64,000 nt of DNA, taken from positions 4,216,807-4,280,806 of the forward strand of contig FN649743.1 in the NCBI GenBank assembly GCA_000310025.1, given 5' to 3'. Source of the DNA: Ectocarpus siliculosus (lineage: Eukaryota > Sar > Phaeophyceae > Ectocarpales > Ectocarpaceae). How positions within the stretch are numbered: the first letter of the stretch is position 1; each line of letters opens with the position of its first letter. A model generated the notes under the pieces. The model did no database searches. It was not told where the DNA came from and saw only the letters and a list, made by a program, of their open reading frames with translations. Below are positions 12,770 through 23,755 of the stretch, in pieces. The position numbers were made by a program, and so were the translations under genes.

Positions 12770-15700
12770 TTAATTCGCTTTTCCGGTGGAACGGGGGAGG
12801 GGGGATCCCTTGCCGGCCGCGGGTCCGTTGCTTCCTGCAGACCTCTCCTGCCCGCCGCCCCCAAGGTAGCGCTCCAAACCCTTCGTAATGTCGACTGCGA
12901 GAAGAGAAAAAGAGTGATGCGGGGCTTCAGAGACAAACGGTGGGCTTCTTTGTCGTTGTGTTGAAAGCAAGTCGATGTACATATACCCACAGATAACAAA
13001 TGGAGACAGTCAAGGAGCTTGGGACGACGAAAAACAAAAAGGAGAGCCGCATGGTATGGACGACAAGGTAGGGTGTCTGACGGGCGCCCGGAGCAGGCAT
13101 GAATGTTACCAGCGGTGGCCAGGTTCGCTACTAGAGAATGAATAACATCCAGGAGGTGATCCTCGACACAGGCCTGCTGGCAGCACTACCTCCCCCCAAG
13201 TAGAGCAGGCAATATCGTAGAACAGTCAAGGTTGGCGCTGAGACCCGCGGATAAACCATTGGGTGTTGGGATAGTACCTTATGTTCACTACACACAACAC
13301 TCAGTATTGATGTCACTAAGCTTTGCAAACGTGCGGAAATCGCGATCACGGCGTCTCCGGGTGGTCGCAACCAGGCCTGCCAAAGTCTACCCAAGTCTTG
13401 GATGGCAGAGAAGAAGTTACCTCCCGTCAGTGCCTCAACGGTTTCGGGGAGTTGCGCCAGGATGTTGCCAACGTCTTGCGTAAGGCGGCTGCCGGCACCG
13501 CCGCCCTCGCCAGCGATGAAGACCATCTGCAGAGAGAACAGGACGCGCACACAGAAGATGGGGGGAAGTGCGGGACAGACATCACAGGGAGAGGAAGAGT
13601 AATCGACGTGAGCGCGGTTTTCCACAGGACGCGAGTTTTCGAACCGTACGGCCGGGTCAGCCGAGGCTTGGTGGGGGCGGACTGCTCAGGGTACCGGTGG
13701 CCGCGTGCGAGCGATACGGTCCAAAGCGGGGAGGCGTAGGCATGTTTGACACGAACCCTCCTCCTCACAGAGACAAACCTTTCCTCCGATGATACCTCGT
13801 TCTCTGCCGCTGTTAGGGCCCACGCGTCGCCCGCTTCAAGACGCGTATCGCTCAAACAAGACACACCCCCAGATTCGGATCGTGACCCCCAAGTCCAAAA
13901 TAACACATGCCTAACGAACGGCGCGTGGTCAAGCAGAAACACGTGCTGTTTGAGATCACACGTGCCCCAAGCGGGGAAAAACACACAGGGCGGGAATCGG
14001 GGGGTGTCACGCACCTTGTCGGTCTTCGCGAGAGGAGCGGCGATCTCCCTGGCGATATCGGGCAGCTTGTCGACGATGCTCTGGACCACCGCTGCGTTTC
14101 CAAAGTGCTGGAATGCATCACCACGGAGCTCGAGAACCTGGCGCCCAAGAACGAAAAAAGGACAACAAAAAAGCCCCCGAAGCGTGTCCAAATCACGGTC
14201 GGGATGGTACGGGGAGTACTGCCCCCAATCGCAAGAAATGGGGAAACTTTCGCATCGACATGCGACTTGTTCAATTCAAAGAAAAAATCGGCCATGGTGT
14301 TAATGTGTGCGTGAACGAAGCAGTTCTTTCACTCTGGCCGCATCCATTGCTTCGAAAGCGAAGTCGACCATACGCCCGAATATACTAGCTCGGCGAGTAT
14401 ACTACGCAGTGAAGTATAGTGCATGGCCTAGCGGTCTACAGACTGGGCGGCTTGTAAACCCTCTTAGAACGTCACACGATGAGTGTCGAGACGAGCTCTA
14501 AGCATGCACAACCACGAAAGCAGCAGCATGAACCAGTGCTACGTGGTTGGCACTGCGCCGCGTTTTACCTTAGCCTCGGCCTCTCCCTTCGCCAGAATGG
14601 CCGCCGCTTCTGCCACGCCGACTTGGTTGATCTCGTGCGCTTTCGCCTGGGAAACGCGTACAGGTACGTTCGACAGCACGCGTTAATGGCGGAAAACGGG
14701 GGGGCATCGTATTGGGCGGCGGCGAGGAGCCCGCATCTTTGATTGCGAGCGACTCGCTGCAGCCACAATAGCTGCAGAATTCAACCGTACCTCAACCCCG
14801 CGGTGCCGTTCTTCCCTTAAACTCCAATTACATCGGTGCACCCCCCCCGAACAGACCTCTGCGTGGAAACGACTAAGGTTCTCCGCTTGTAGGCATAGTT
14901 CACGTCGGGTTTCGACGATCGTAAACCGCCTGGACGGAAAATCCTGTGTAAAGCAGAATTGCCTGACCAGTCCGAAGGGCCAAGAGCCTGTGAGAAAGAT
15001 CGACCTGCCCCGCGATCTTTGGGCGACCGGTATTCGTTCGTGGCCTCCGCCCCGAACCGCTAGCAGCAAGGAGTTCTCCGAGGAATAAAACGAACACCAT
15101 GTCATGCCGGGGGGCAAGTTTCGCGACTAGAGCAGGCGGCGCGTATGCCTGCTAAACGCACCGGGATGTAGGGCGCACGTCTCGACCCTGGCATATGGAA
15201 AAAAGTATCACCCTCCAAGCCAGCGTGCCCTCGACGTGCGTAACTGGGAAAGATGCCGCGCAAGTCACGGCGATCAGAACTCTTTCTTCTAGTCTGCCAC
15301 CCCGACTAAACAGCGACAATACACGGCCAATTCCCCCGAAATTCTCACGTCGGCTTTGGCGCGGATGGCCTCGGCCTTGTTCTTCTCCTCGATGAGCATC
15401 GCCTTCGAGACACCCTCCTTCTGCTTCTGCATCGTCAGGGCCTCCGTACCCTGCACGTCCAGCATCACCAGGGCCTCCTCGGCCCTCTGCTTCGTCTGCT
15501 CTCGCACCACCGTCTGCCCTTGCCGGGCCTTCTCGATGTCGAACGCTACCGCCGCGGTGGCCTCGGCGTGGTTGACCTCGGCCTTGTAGGCCGCCTTCTT
15601 GATGGCCAGGTCTCGGTCAGCCGCGGCCCGCTTCTCGTCTTCCATGGCCACCTGAACAGGTGGCGATTGGAGGTTGTTGTGAATCGTCGTAGGTGCAACG

Positions 15701-18700
15701 CGAAGGCATCGGATTGCGTCTCGTGAACGTTGCCCAATGGTTGACAACAAAAACGTAGGTAGGCGTGTCTTACCCACCGCCTCTTTGCCTGGCAACAACT
15801 TGGACGGTCCAGGGGCCTGGAGGCAGATAGACCCAAAGGGAAAGTAACCTGTCGAACCAATCACACCTTTACTTGCGTAGTGTCTATCCCTTCCTGGTAC
15901 AAACCAGGTTCGCTTCCTATTCCGCCACTAGACGGGTTTCCAGAGAACACCCGTCAGAGCGATGTAGGAGCTCTTCGTCATTCGGGCCATGAGTACCACC
16001 AGCATACATGGGACATATTACAGTGGTGGGCGTGGTTGAGCGGCCCCCTGCTAAGTGACATGCCCTGTATAGCAACGTGCTCTGTTAGCAACCATAAAAT
16101 CGCTTGGTGGTACCACTGCACCTCGACTAGTAGACACTACTATACCGGCAATGACGACCTGCCATGAATAGCGCGCTCCTGACACTAGGCGTCGTCGCAA
16201 AACCATGCTCTTCCCTGTGCAAGTGGCCGATGTGTTTTCCAGAGATAGGCTACATCTTCCGAGGTCTGCGCATGGGCGACACTAAGAATGCACCCACCCC
16301 GACGTGTGCTTCCGCGCGGTAGGTAGCCTCGGCCATGTTGGCGGAGCTCTCGTTCTCGGCCACGCGCTTCTTGGCCTCGGACATGTTCTTGCTCTCACCT
16401 TCCGCGGCTTCGCGCTGCGAAACGACAACAAGAGAGCGAGATGGGCAGCGGATTTGTGATGTTAATGTAGATGTTGATTGGAGCGAACAAGAAAGCAACG
16501 TGTTGCTTGATCTCGCCCTCCGCGGCTTCTCGCTTCGGATCGAAAACGGTCCCCCGGAGAGACAAAAACATGCATAGTCTCTGCAGCAGGACGACGGCGA
16601 ACAAAATGCGGTGAAGACGCGAGAGACGTGAGGGCGGAAGACGTTAGGGCGAAAGACGGTCTTCGAAAGAAAGAGCGCCGGACTCGTCGCGGGTGTTCTC
16701 GTGCTCTTGTAACGTTCTTGGACGATAACACCCCTGCGACGCTGAGAAAAAAAGAGGAATGGAAAGGCCAGAGCGAGTCATCAAACTCGACACTGGCTAG
16801 GCGGGTCCGTGCATCTCCGGCCCATGAAAACGTCCGCGTGAACAGGGTCAGAAGTGGCCAACCGTGAAACGAAGAGAGGGAAGTCCATCGAGGCGCAACA
16901 GCACATGTATCCCGAACAAAGCAACTTCGCGACGCACCCTTCCACAGGGACGCATCGGGCACAAAAAGGCCCGAAAGTGCAGCAACGATATGAACACAGC
17001 AGTACAACGTCGCTTGCAGTCGCACGACACGACGTCAAACCACAAAAAACCAGGTGTACCTTTACGAGTGCAGTCTGAGTGGCACCGAGGGCCTCCATGC
17101 TGCAAGGTTACGAGCGAGGGAATGGCACGCCATCCATTCAAGAAGGGGGTACCCACCAACGAGCCGAGATGGTGTCCCGAAGGAGGGTTGGCGAAGCACA
17201 GAAGAGAGGCAGAGAGACAGACAGACCGGAAGACAGGCAAGAGTCAGACAGAGGGACACGCACACACGACAGAGAACATAGAAACCGAGTCCGACCACAA
17301 GAGACGAGAATGACCAAGAAGCCCACCCAACGCTTTCAAACAGGACAAAGAGCATGCTAGACTGTAGAGAGAAGTCGATGAAGCCAGGTCATCACCACAC
17401 GATCACAGGGCAGGCATCGTTTCGCGGCAGGAAAACAGAAGCCCGAGCAGGGAAGAAAGGTCGGGGTATGTGCGGTGGAATTCCTAACGTTGAGCAAGCC
17501 CTAACTGGCACGATTACTCTAGTCGCACCGCAATATAGTGTCGGCATCACTCAGGGCGAAACGAAACGCTTGTGATGTCAAGAGCGCTGGATCGGTCGAA
17601 CGAGACAGCACACCCCGAGACGACAACGCCTCCAAACGATATCGATCTCGAAGACGAGACTTTCGTGTATGCGTACGCCCCTCCCCAAGAACCCCGACCC
17701 AGTGCAAGAAGCGACTCGCCCGTCATGAAACTACATCTTAGCGGAATGTTCACACGCAACAACGCAGGAGCTGTGTGTACACCATAGACCTTTGTTCTCG
17801 GGAAACATTCACGCCTGTTTTCACGTGTAAGTATATTGGGCTGGAGAAACAGAGACCGCGGTTGTCGCACTGACTTCAGGAGCTGGCATGTGGCATGTCG
17901 TCTGCAAAATAAAAAATACTTGGGAGAGCCGAGAAAATGCGCCGATACTCACTATCCTGTGGAGTCGAGGACCTGGTTCACTGTGTAGGACACGAGTGCG
18001 AAACCCATGTTGTTCAGGTCCTACAGTTCGGAACGTGGGGTTTCACGTCGATCACAAGCCGCGAAAGGAGAGCACGTGGGACACGGGGGGGTGCACACAC
18101 TTAATGCATGCTAAAGTCGGTAGATCACTGACCTCGCATCCCTACGATACAGGGATGGAGCGATATGCCGGGTTTTCGCCGGTCCAGCCTACGTTTCACA
18201 AGGCATGAACCAGAAGCTGGTCATCACATGGGAGGCTAGGGGGGGGTTCAGTACAGCGCGGAACAGATGGGGCGGGCAGTTTCGAGAGAGCTTTCCAACG
18301 CGTGATAAAGACTTGGGTGACATCGCTTGTGTCTGTAAATTTTACGTCAACAGCGTAAACCGGCTGACCAACGGAAAGGCGTCATTCCTATCGCAGGACA
18401 TGCCTGAGCGAGAGCAGGCCGTACGAACTGAGTCTCATCCTAGTTTCCAAATCACAGGACTCACCTCCTTGATGTGCTCTCGCACGCGCTGGGAGAACGC
18501 TGCACGATCCTGCACAACGTATCGAAGGTAAAGAAATGGGGAAGCGAGGAGGGGGAAGAAGAGGGAGCAAGGCTGGATGCTGATGTGACCAGAGCTGGAC
18601 TAGGGAAGTCGAAGAATCGAGAAGCGGTCAGATTTCGCTCCCCGTCGATACATACTTGAACCCAACAATGACCACTTCGCATTCACCCCCCCAAAACACC

Positions 18701-21700
18701 CGAAATAGAGAGATGAAGACATCTTCTTAGTTTGTGCCGGCTTCTCGCCATGGCGTGACGCCATGCGGTCTTGTATCATGCCCGGTAGACATGGCCAACA
18801 CTGCTGGTGGTGCTGTTGTCATAAAGCAAAGCAATAATCTGACTCCTTACAATTAGAACGAGGAAAGGCAGCAGGACACGCCGCAATAACCAGACTTGAC
18901 ACAAGACAAACAACATGCCAAGGTGATACGTCTTAACACTCGCAGGTTCGTAAACTCAACCACCTGGACACAAAGACAGGCGGTAGAAGCAGGGAAGTTA
19001 ACAATAGTCGACAATCATCCACTCGCTTTCGATACTCTACCATGCCCCCCACACCCGAAACGCCCGCAAACGCCTCCAGGTACGGAAGCACAACCAACGC
19101 GCCTTGTACAGCTCCTCCACGGTGAGGGTACCGAGGATCTGCCTCTGGTGGCCTTCCAGGGTCCTGAGAAGCGCTTGGTGGACTTGGTCGGACGTCTGCC
19201 GAAACACAAGCACAACACAGCATCAAGGAGCAACCAGGTGGTAAGGAGACAAGATATTGCGAGAGGACGGCGGACGGGGAGAGAAACATCCCCACGGAAG
19301 GGTCCGAGGGCCAGTAGACTTTAAGAGTCTTGTCACTTGAAGCAGCCGTGAATGCTGTCTCGTAGTTGTCGATGGCCCCGAGGCACGCGTTCTTTCTCGA
19401 CAAGCACGGAGAGTGCGGGCTCAACCATATGCTTAACAACATATTGTTGGCTAATATCCTCCGAAGGAGTATCCAACTCTCGCTCTAGGTCCACACTCCC
19501 CTGTGCCAGCAGCTTTTTTTCCCGACGACACCTGGGGCATGGCAGCCACACACCTCTACGAGCGCAGCAAGCAAACAGCGGCCGATGTAAGGACCCGAAA
19601 TTGAAGTCACCAAACTCTATCTTCTGAACAACAACCTACCAATCGGACGGGAGTTCGAATCCCAGGAGGTGCGTTTTATCCGCGTTTCGTACATGGTAGT
19701 TGAAAGCGCTTGCTTTCATGAGTACCTTTCAACCCTTCCAAATAGATAAGGCACGCAACGCAGAGGAATCATTCTGCGTGGTCGTGGATTGGAGCTCTTC
19801 AGGAAAGTCGTACGGAAGGCAGACGTTACCAACCAAAGCCAACCATGGAGATAACGACGAACTACCAAAGTCTCGCCAGGTGATGTCAACGCCATGTGTT
19901 ACGAGGAAACAACTCAGAACCAGCCATCTAATCGAAGAGCACGCAAACGGCTGGCTGACCTTTCCGAGGAAGTGCTGGCACGCCAAGGTGATTTGCGGAA
20001 GGTTCTGCGACAGGTCATCGTGCGTGAAGGCGTCCACCTTGACCTGGCACGTTCCGCTGACGGTTACACGAACGCCTCGCACGGTCTCGGCCTCCACGCT
20101 CTTTACGGAGAGGGTAATCAGCTCCAGGCTTAGGATTTCCACGCTCTCTGCCGACCGCGAAATCCACGACGCAACCGTTTTATGAGAGCAAGCTCTGATC
20201 ACCGAGGGCTGGGGCGGGCAACGGACTAATAGCATCCTTCCGATGCCCACACTGGGAGGGTGTGCGCATCCAACAAGTTCAAAAAGCTGAGGGTTGCGAC
20301 CTAAGAATTTGTTCATCTGTTCCTACAAGGCACGCACTGCAGCAGTAAGCGAAGTCAATACAGTTGGCGCCCGCAGTTAAGAAACATTTTGTTAAGAAAT
20401 TGAGGCTCACTTTTTCACGAAAAACAAGAAAATAGGGTTAAGAAACATAGCTCAATCTGGGTCACACAACAAGAAATGTCTCAATAAGAAACACAGCGGC
20501 GACCGCTACCCTACTACATAAGAAACGAGGGTTTGCGGGGGAGTGTGTCGAATAAGAAACAAACCCCACAGCTCTCTCGCTCTTTCCCCCTCTCCCCCTA
20601 CCCCCCCCTCCCATAGTGCATTATTATTAGTTGTACGACGAGGGGGGAGTGTTTTTTTTGCGGCGCCCCCTCCGGCCCCCTGCGGGCTCTGCCACGCTCT
20701 CTGCTGGCGCTAAAGCTTTGGCACAGCACACCGGACAGGCTGCGAACCACGACATGCTGTCTGCTGTACACGGCTTTGATGGTGCTCTCCACCAGCTCTC
20801 GTGAGGTCACCCTCAGAGATCAACAAGAAAGAGCTGTCAACGAGCCAGCTCGGGGACATCAAGAAGCACCTTCTAAGAAATAAGAAACATGATATAAGAA
20901 ACTGAACGACATACATGCGCTGAGTTTATAGCCCACAATAAGAATTCGAGGCTGGACCTGAAATAAGCGTTTCTTAACTGCGGGCGCCAACTGTAGCCTA
21001 TGCTACAAGGCAACCCAAGGAAGACACAAATCACCACAGCACAAGTGCACTCCATAAACGTTATCGACAACCTATCCTGCAAAGCTCCGCATGCATGCAT
21101 GCCCTCTTCGTCTCTCTACTCTCTACACGACGCCTGTGCGAGCCGTTGTCCACAAGCTCACACACGGCGAGCGGTGGACCGACGCCAGTAGGCGCTGAAC
21201 TCACCGATAAACCATTTCTGGAACGCGCTGCAGGTCACGAGCAAAAAGAACCAAACAGCAGCAGGCATATTGTAGCAGCAGGCGACAGAAAAGAAGTAGG
21301 CCTGAGTGTTCAACAAACATGTGTGCGGAAAACGGCGACTACAGCAGTACAACAGTTAATTAATGTGTGATAGCAGTACAGGCTACTTGCAGTCTAGCGC
21401 GGATGGCAAAAGGAACACCGAGCCGGTTCAGCCCGCCACGGCACCAAACGCATTCGTCGCGATGCTGCCGCCCACGGACTCACCATTCCCCGATGACCAT
21501 TCGAGATTTACCAGGGCCGGAAATAACGGCTACCTGGGACGGCGGGGTAATGATGCAATTGCCTGCGAGAACGGCGCGAGAATATAGCACGTCAAGGGGG
21601 GCAGTCGGAGATAAGGCCGGTTCGGCGTTGTGCACCAGGTACGGAACACTTTTTTTAACCGACCGTGTGTACAACACTAGGGCCACAAAAGCGAGAGCAT

Positions 21701-21973
21701 CTGCTACTGCTGTACCGTGCACAACGGGAGCAGGGCATGGTCTTGCCAAGCAGTGTAAGGGTGCCTTGTGGTGTGCTGGGAACCATCTGCGGGGGGGTGT
21801 AAGCAGGCAAGCGTTAGCCTATTACGGACAGGTCCCGATACCGCGGGGGAGAAGACAAGTGTTGCAGCAGTGTTGTTTCGGGGGAGACTTACAGCACAGC
21901 TGTAGATTGCTTGAGCACACCACGCTGCCTACAAATATATCAGAAAGCCCTATCATAGCAAGCTCATACCCAT
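12770..21973 (-). CDS. FLOT: Flotillin, copy B (14 exons, complete, convergent to copy A)
   Basis: This is the paralogue of copy A, with the same product type and role. Exons in coding order: 21973-21970, 21562-21484, 21227-21205, 20147-19960, 19195-19103, 18509-18465, 18020-17953, 17099-17060, 16414-16298, 15651-15349, 14646-14569, 14137-14015, 13526-13421, 12894-12770. They total 1392 nt, 463 aa. Every intron phase matches copy A. The 4-nt first exon at 21973-21970 (ATGG before GTATGAG) is the least certain; the next exon supplies the conserved NCIITPPSQ start. The C-terminus differs from copy A after VDITKGLER. Oddities: a GC donor after exon 5 (19102-19101), a 633-bp transposon-like insertion in intron 3, and a 33-nt partial copy of exon 9 at 16500-16532 that might be an extra in-frame exon. 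Introns show no visible similarity to copy A, while the 303-nt exon 10 is almost identical. Confidence 0.92.
16500..16532 (-). other. Partial duplicate of flotillin B exon 9 (possible extra exon)
   Basis: On the minus strand these 33 nt encode REAAEGEIKQH, echoing the REAAEGESKN start of exon 9 about 85 nt downstream. It sits between an AG (16534-16533) and a GT (16499-16498) in phase 0, so it could be included without a frame change. No equivalent is seen in copy A. The donor context (GTTGCT) is weak, so it may be a relic rather than a used exon. Confidence 0.5.
19101..19102 (-). other. GC splice donor, flotillin B intron 5
   Basis: After the exon ending in codons for VEELYK, the minus strand reads AAG then GCGCGTTG, where copy A has AAG then GTGTGTTG. 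A GT donor 4 nt further on would break the phase with the next exon, so a GC-AG intron is the simplest reading. A base error remains possible. Confidence 0.65.
20361..20993. mobile_element. 633-bp TIR element (MITE-like, TA target site) in flotillin B intron 3
   Basis: It is bounded by 25-nt perfect terminal inverted repeats starting CAGTTGGCGCCCGCAG and flanked on both sides by TA (20359-20360 and 20994-20995). Terminal CAG with a TA duplication is typical of pogo-like members of the Tc1/mariner superfamily. The interior has many TAAGAAAC motifs near both ends and no convincing transposase frame, so it looks non-autonomous. A homologous 634-bp copy in opposite orientation lies at 44444-45077. 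Confidence 0.85.
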
Positions 21974-23755
21974 GTTTGGTGTCCAATGTAAGAGTGTCTG
22001 TGTTCTCGGACCGCCGTGTACTTCTCCGCGACTGCGTGTCTCCTGTGGCGCTGTGGTTGTATGACCCGAGGTGGTGCAATGGTTGAAGCGGCGGCGGATT
22101 GTGCTGGTAGGGGTATCTGGGAACTGCGGACGGAGGCGCGCGCGGAGCGTTCTGCTGGTACGGGTATGGGTATGCGGTCCGAGAAATTTCCTTGGGGAGA
22201 GAGAGGGGGGACGTGCCCGGCCGGGGTGTTTGGGTGGCGTCAACAAGCCCTCTGTGCCTGCTGTGTTCTCTCTGGCAGTGCGTTTCGGGTATTCGAAAAT
22301 AATGGCAACGCCGAGGAAAGGGGGAACTGGTGACGAGCAAGGCGATGACGTCCCCATCGCTCGTGTTGTCGACAGACTGGTGGGTGTGTTGGCCTTCACC
22401 GACCTACACTGCTGTCCTACTGCTGTATGTGACGTAGGTTGATTAGCTGCACTACGTAGGATATCGCACCCCCAGTTCGATTTTCAAAGCTCGATTACTT
22501 GGCATTGGCAGGAAAAACAGCGACGTTACCAAAGGAGGCGTTGGGGACCGTCCCGTCGAGAGCTTTCCGGCAACACATCCTTTGATTTCAGCACCCCCTT
22601 CGTTGTGAAGTAATGAAGCTTCGAAAATCGTTCCAAAGGGAGTGTGGTATCTTACACCCTTCGGTAAGTTCTCTTGAACGAAACCTGTCTGCTGAGCGCT
22701 TGCTCGGTACACACCAAGGTTTCGCCGCAAACATTTGGCGCATCGCTCTCTCGTGTTGTCTGTGTTGACTCAGAGAGTGTGTGCCGATTGTCTACGTGCA
22801 ACCCACGAGATTTCTGGGCTCGTCCTTCGGAGTCTTGGGAACACGTTGAAGTACTTATGCATACATCTTCTTGAAGTATTCTACTTTCTATAACTTCTTG
22901 GAGTCTACGACGCCGCTTCGCCCACCAGCAACCCGCGTCTCGAGAGCTCGAGAGTCACTCGTGCAAAAGGCTGTGTCCACAGGATAACAAACCTTTCAAC
23001 GGGGATGGAACAAAACCGTTGCTTTTTACCGATTTCAGGATGACGGAGGAATTAAGGAATAATAAAATGGACGGGATGACGGGATTCCCGCGTGTGGTAC
23101 ACCGCTGCTCTTGCGGAATACAAAAAAATATATATATATGCCTTGTTGTCGATTGTCGTGTCCAGCCATGTCGTGTTTCGGTGCATGCCCCGAAGCATAT
23201 GATACCAACGGCCTGATACCACGTCGTACAAGTCCGTACAGACGCAATTGGTGGTTTTGGGCTGATCGACAAGGCACTAGATGCATGGCAGTGGTACTTA
23301 CCGTGCGCCTTGTCGCGCCTCGACCTACAACAGTTCACGGACACAACTGCTGTAGACAACAGGCAGCAGTATGTATACAGTAGTGGATAGAATGAAGGCA
23401 CATGTATCACTCGGAAGTTGAACAGAGTTCGACACATATACTGACACGTGAGACTATTTTCTTTTCTCTCGTAAGAGACAAGTACCACTGAATAGGCATC
23501 GGCACACGGGAGGGATCAATCTTTGGAGCACAGAAGGGCGGCCATTCTGGATGGATAAATGTATTTCAGTCATGCCTTTCGGGGGGTGGACTGTCTTTTC
23601 GCGTCGTACATAGTCACCCCTCGCACGTGCTGATCATATTGATTGATGGGTGAGTGTTTAGCTTGCACGTAGAATACGGTCCCTAACTTTCTTGATATCT
23701 TGTCAACCCAACGGACGCGCGCTATCGGCAACGCTTGCTGCACCGTTGTCGACAG
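21974..23755. other. Spacer upstream of flotillin B and the WD40 gene
   Basis: This should hold the promoter of flotillin B (reading left) and the undetected 5' exon and promoter of the WD40 gene (reading right), so the region is potentially divergent. A run of TATA dinucleotides at 23128-23140 is visible but not placed at a known start. No coding exon could be supported. Confidence 0.4.

Noticed and set aside
19640-19670. GAGTTCGAATCCC, B-box-like, as a possible tRNA
   Set aside because: No A box at the right distance and no cloverleaf stems; it lies in flotillin B intron 4.
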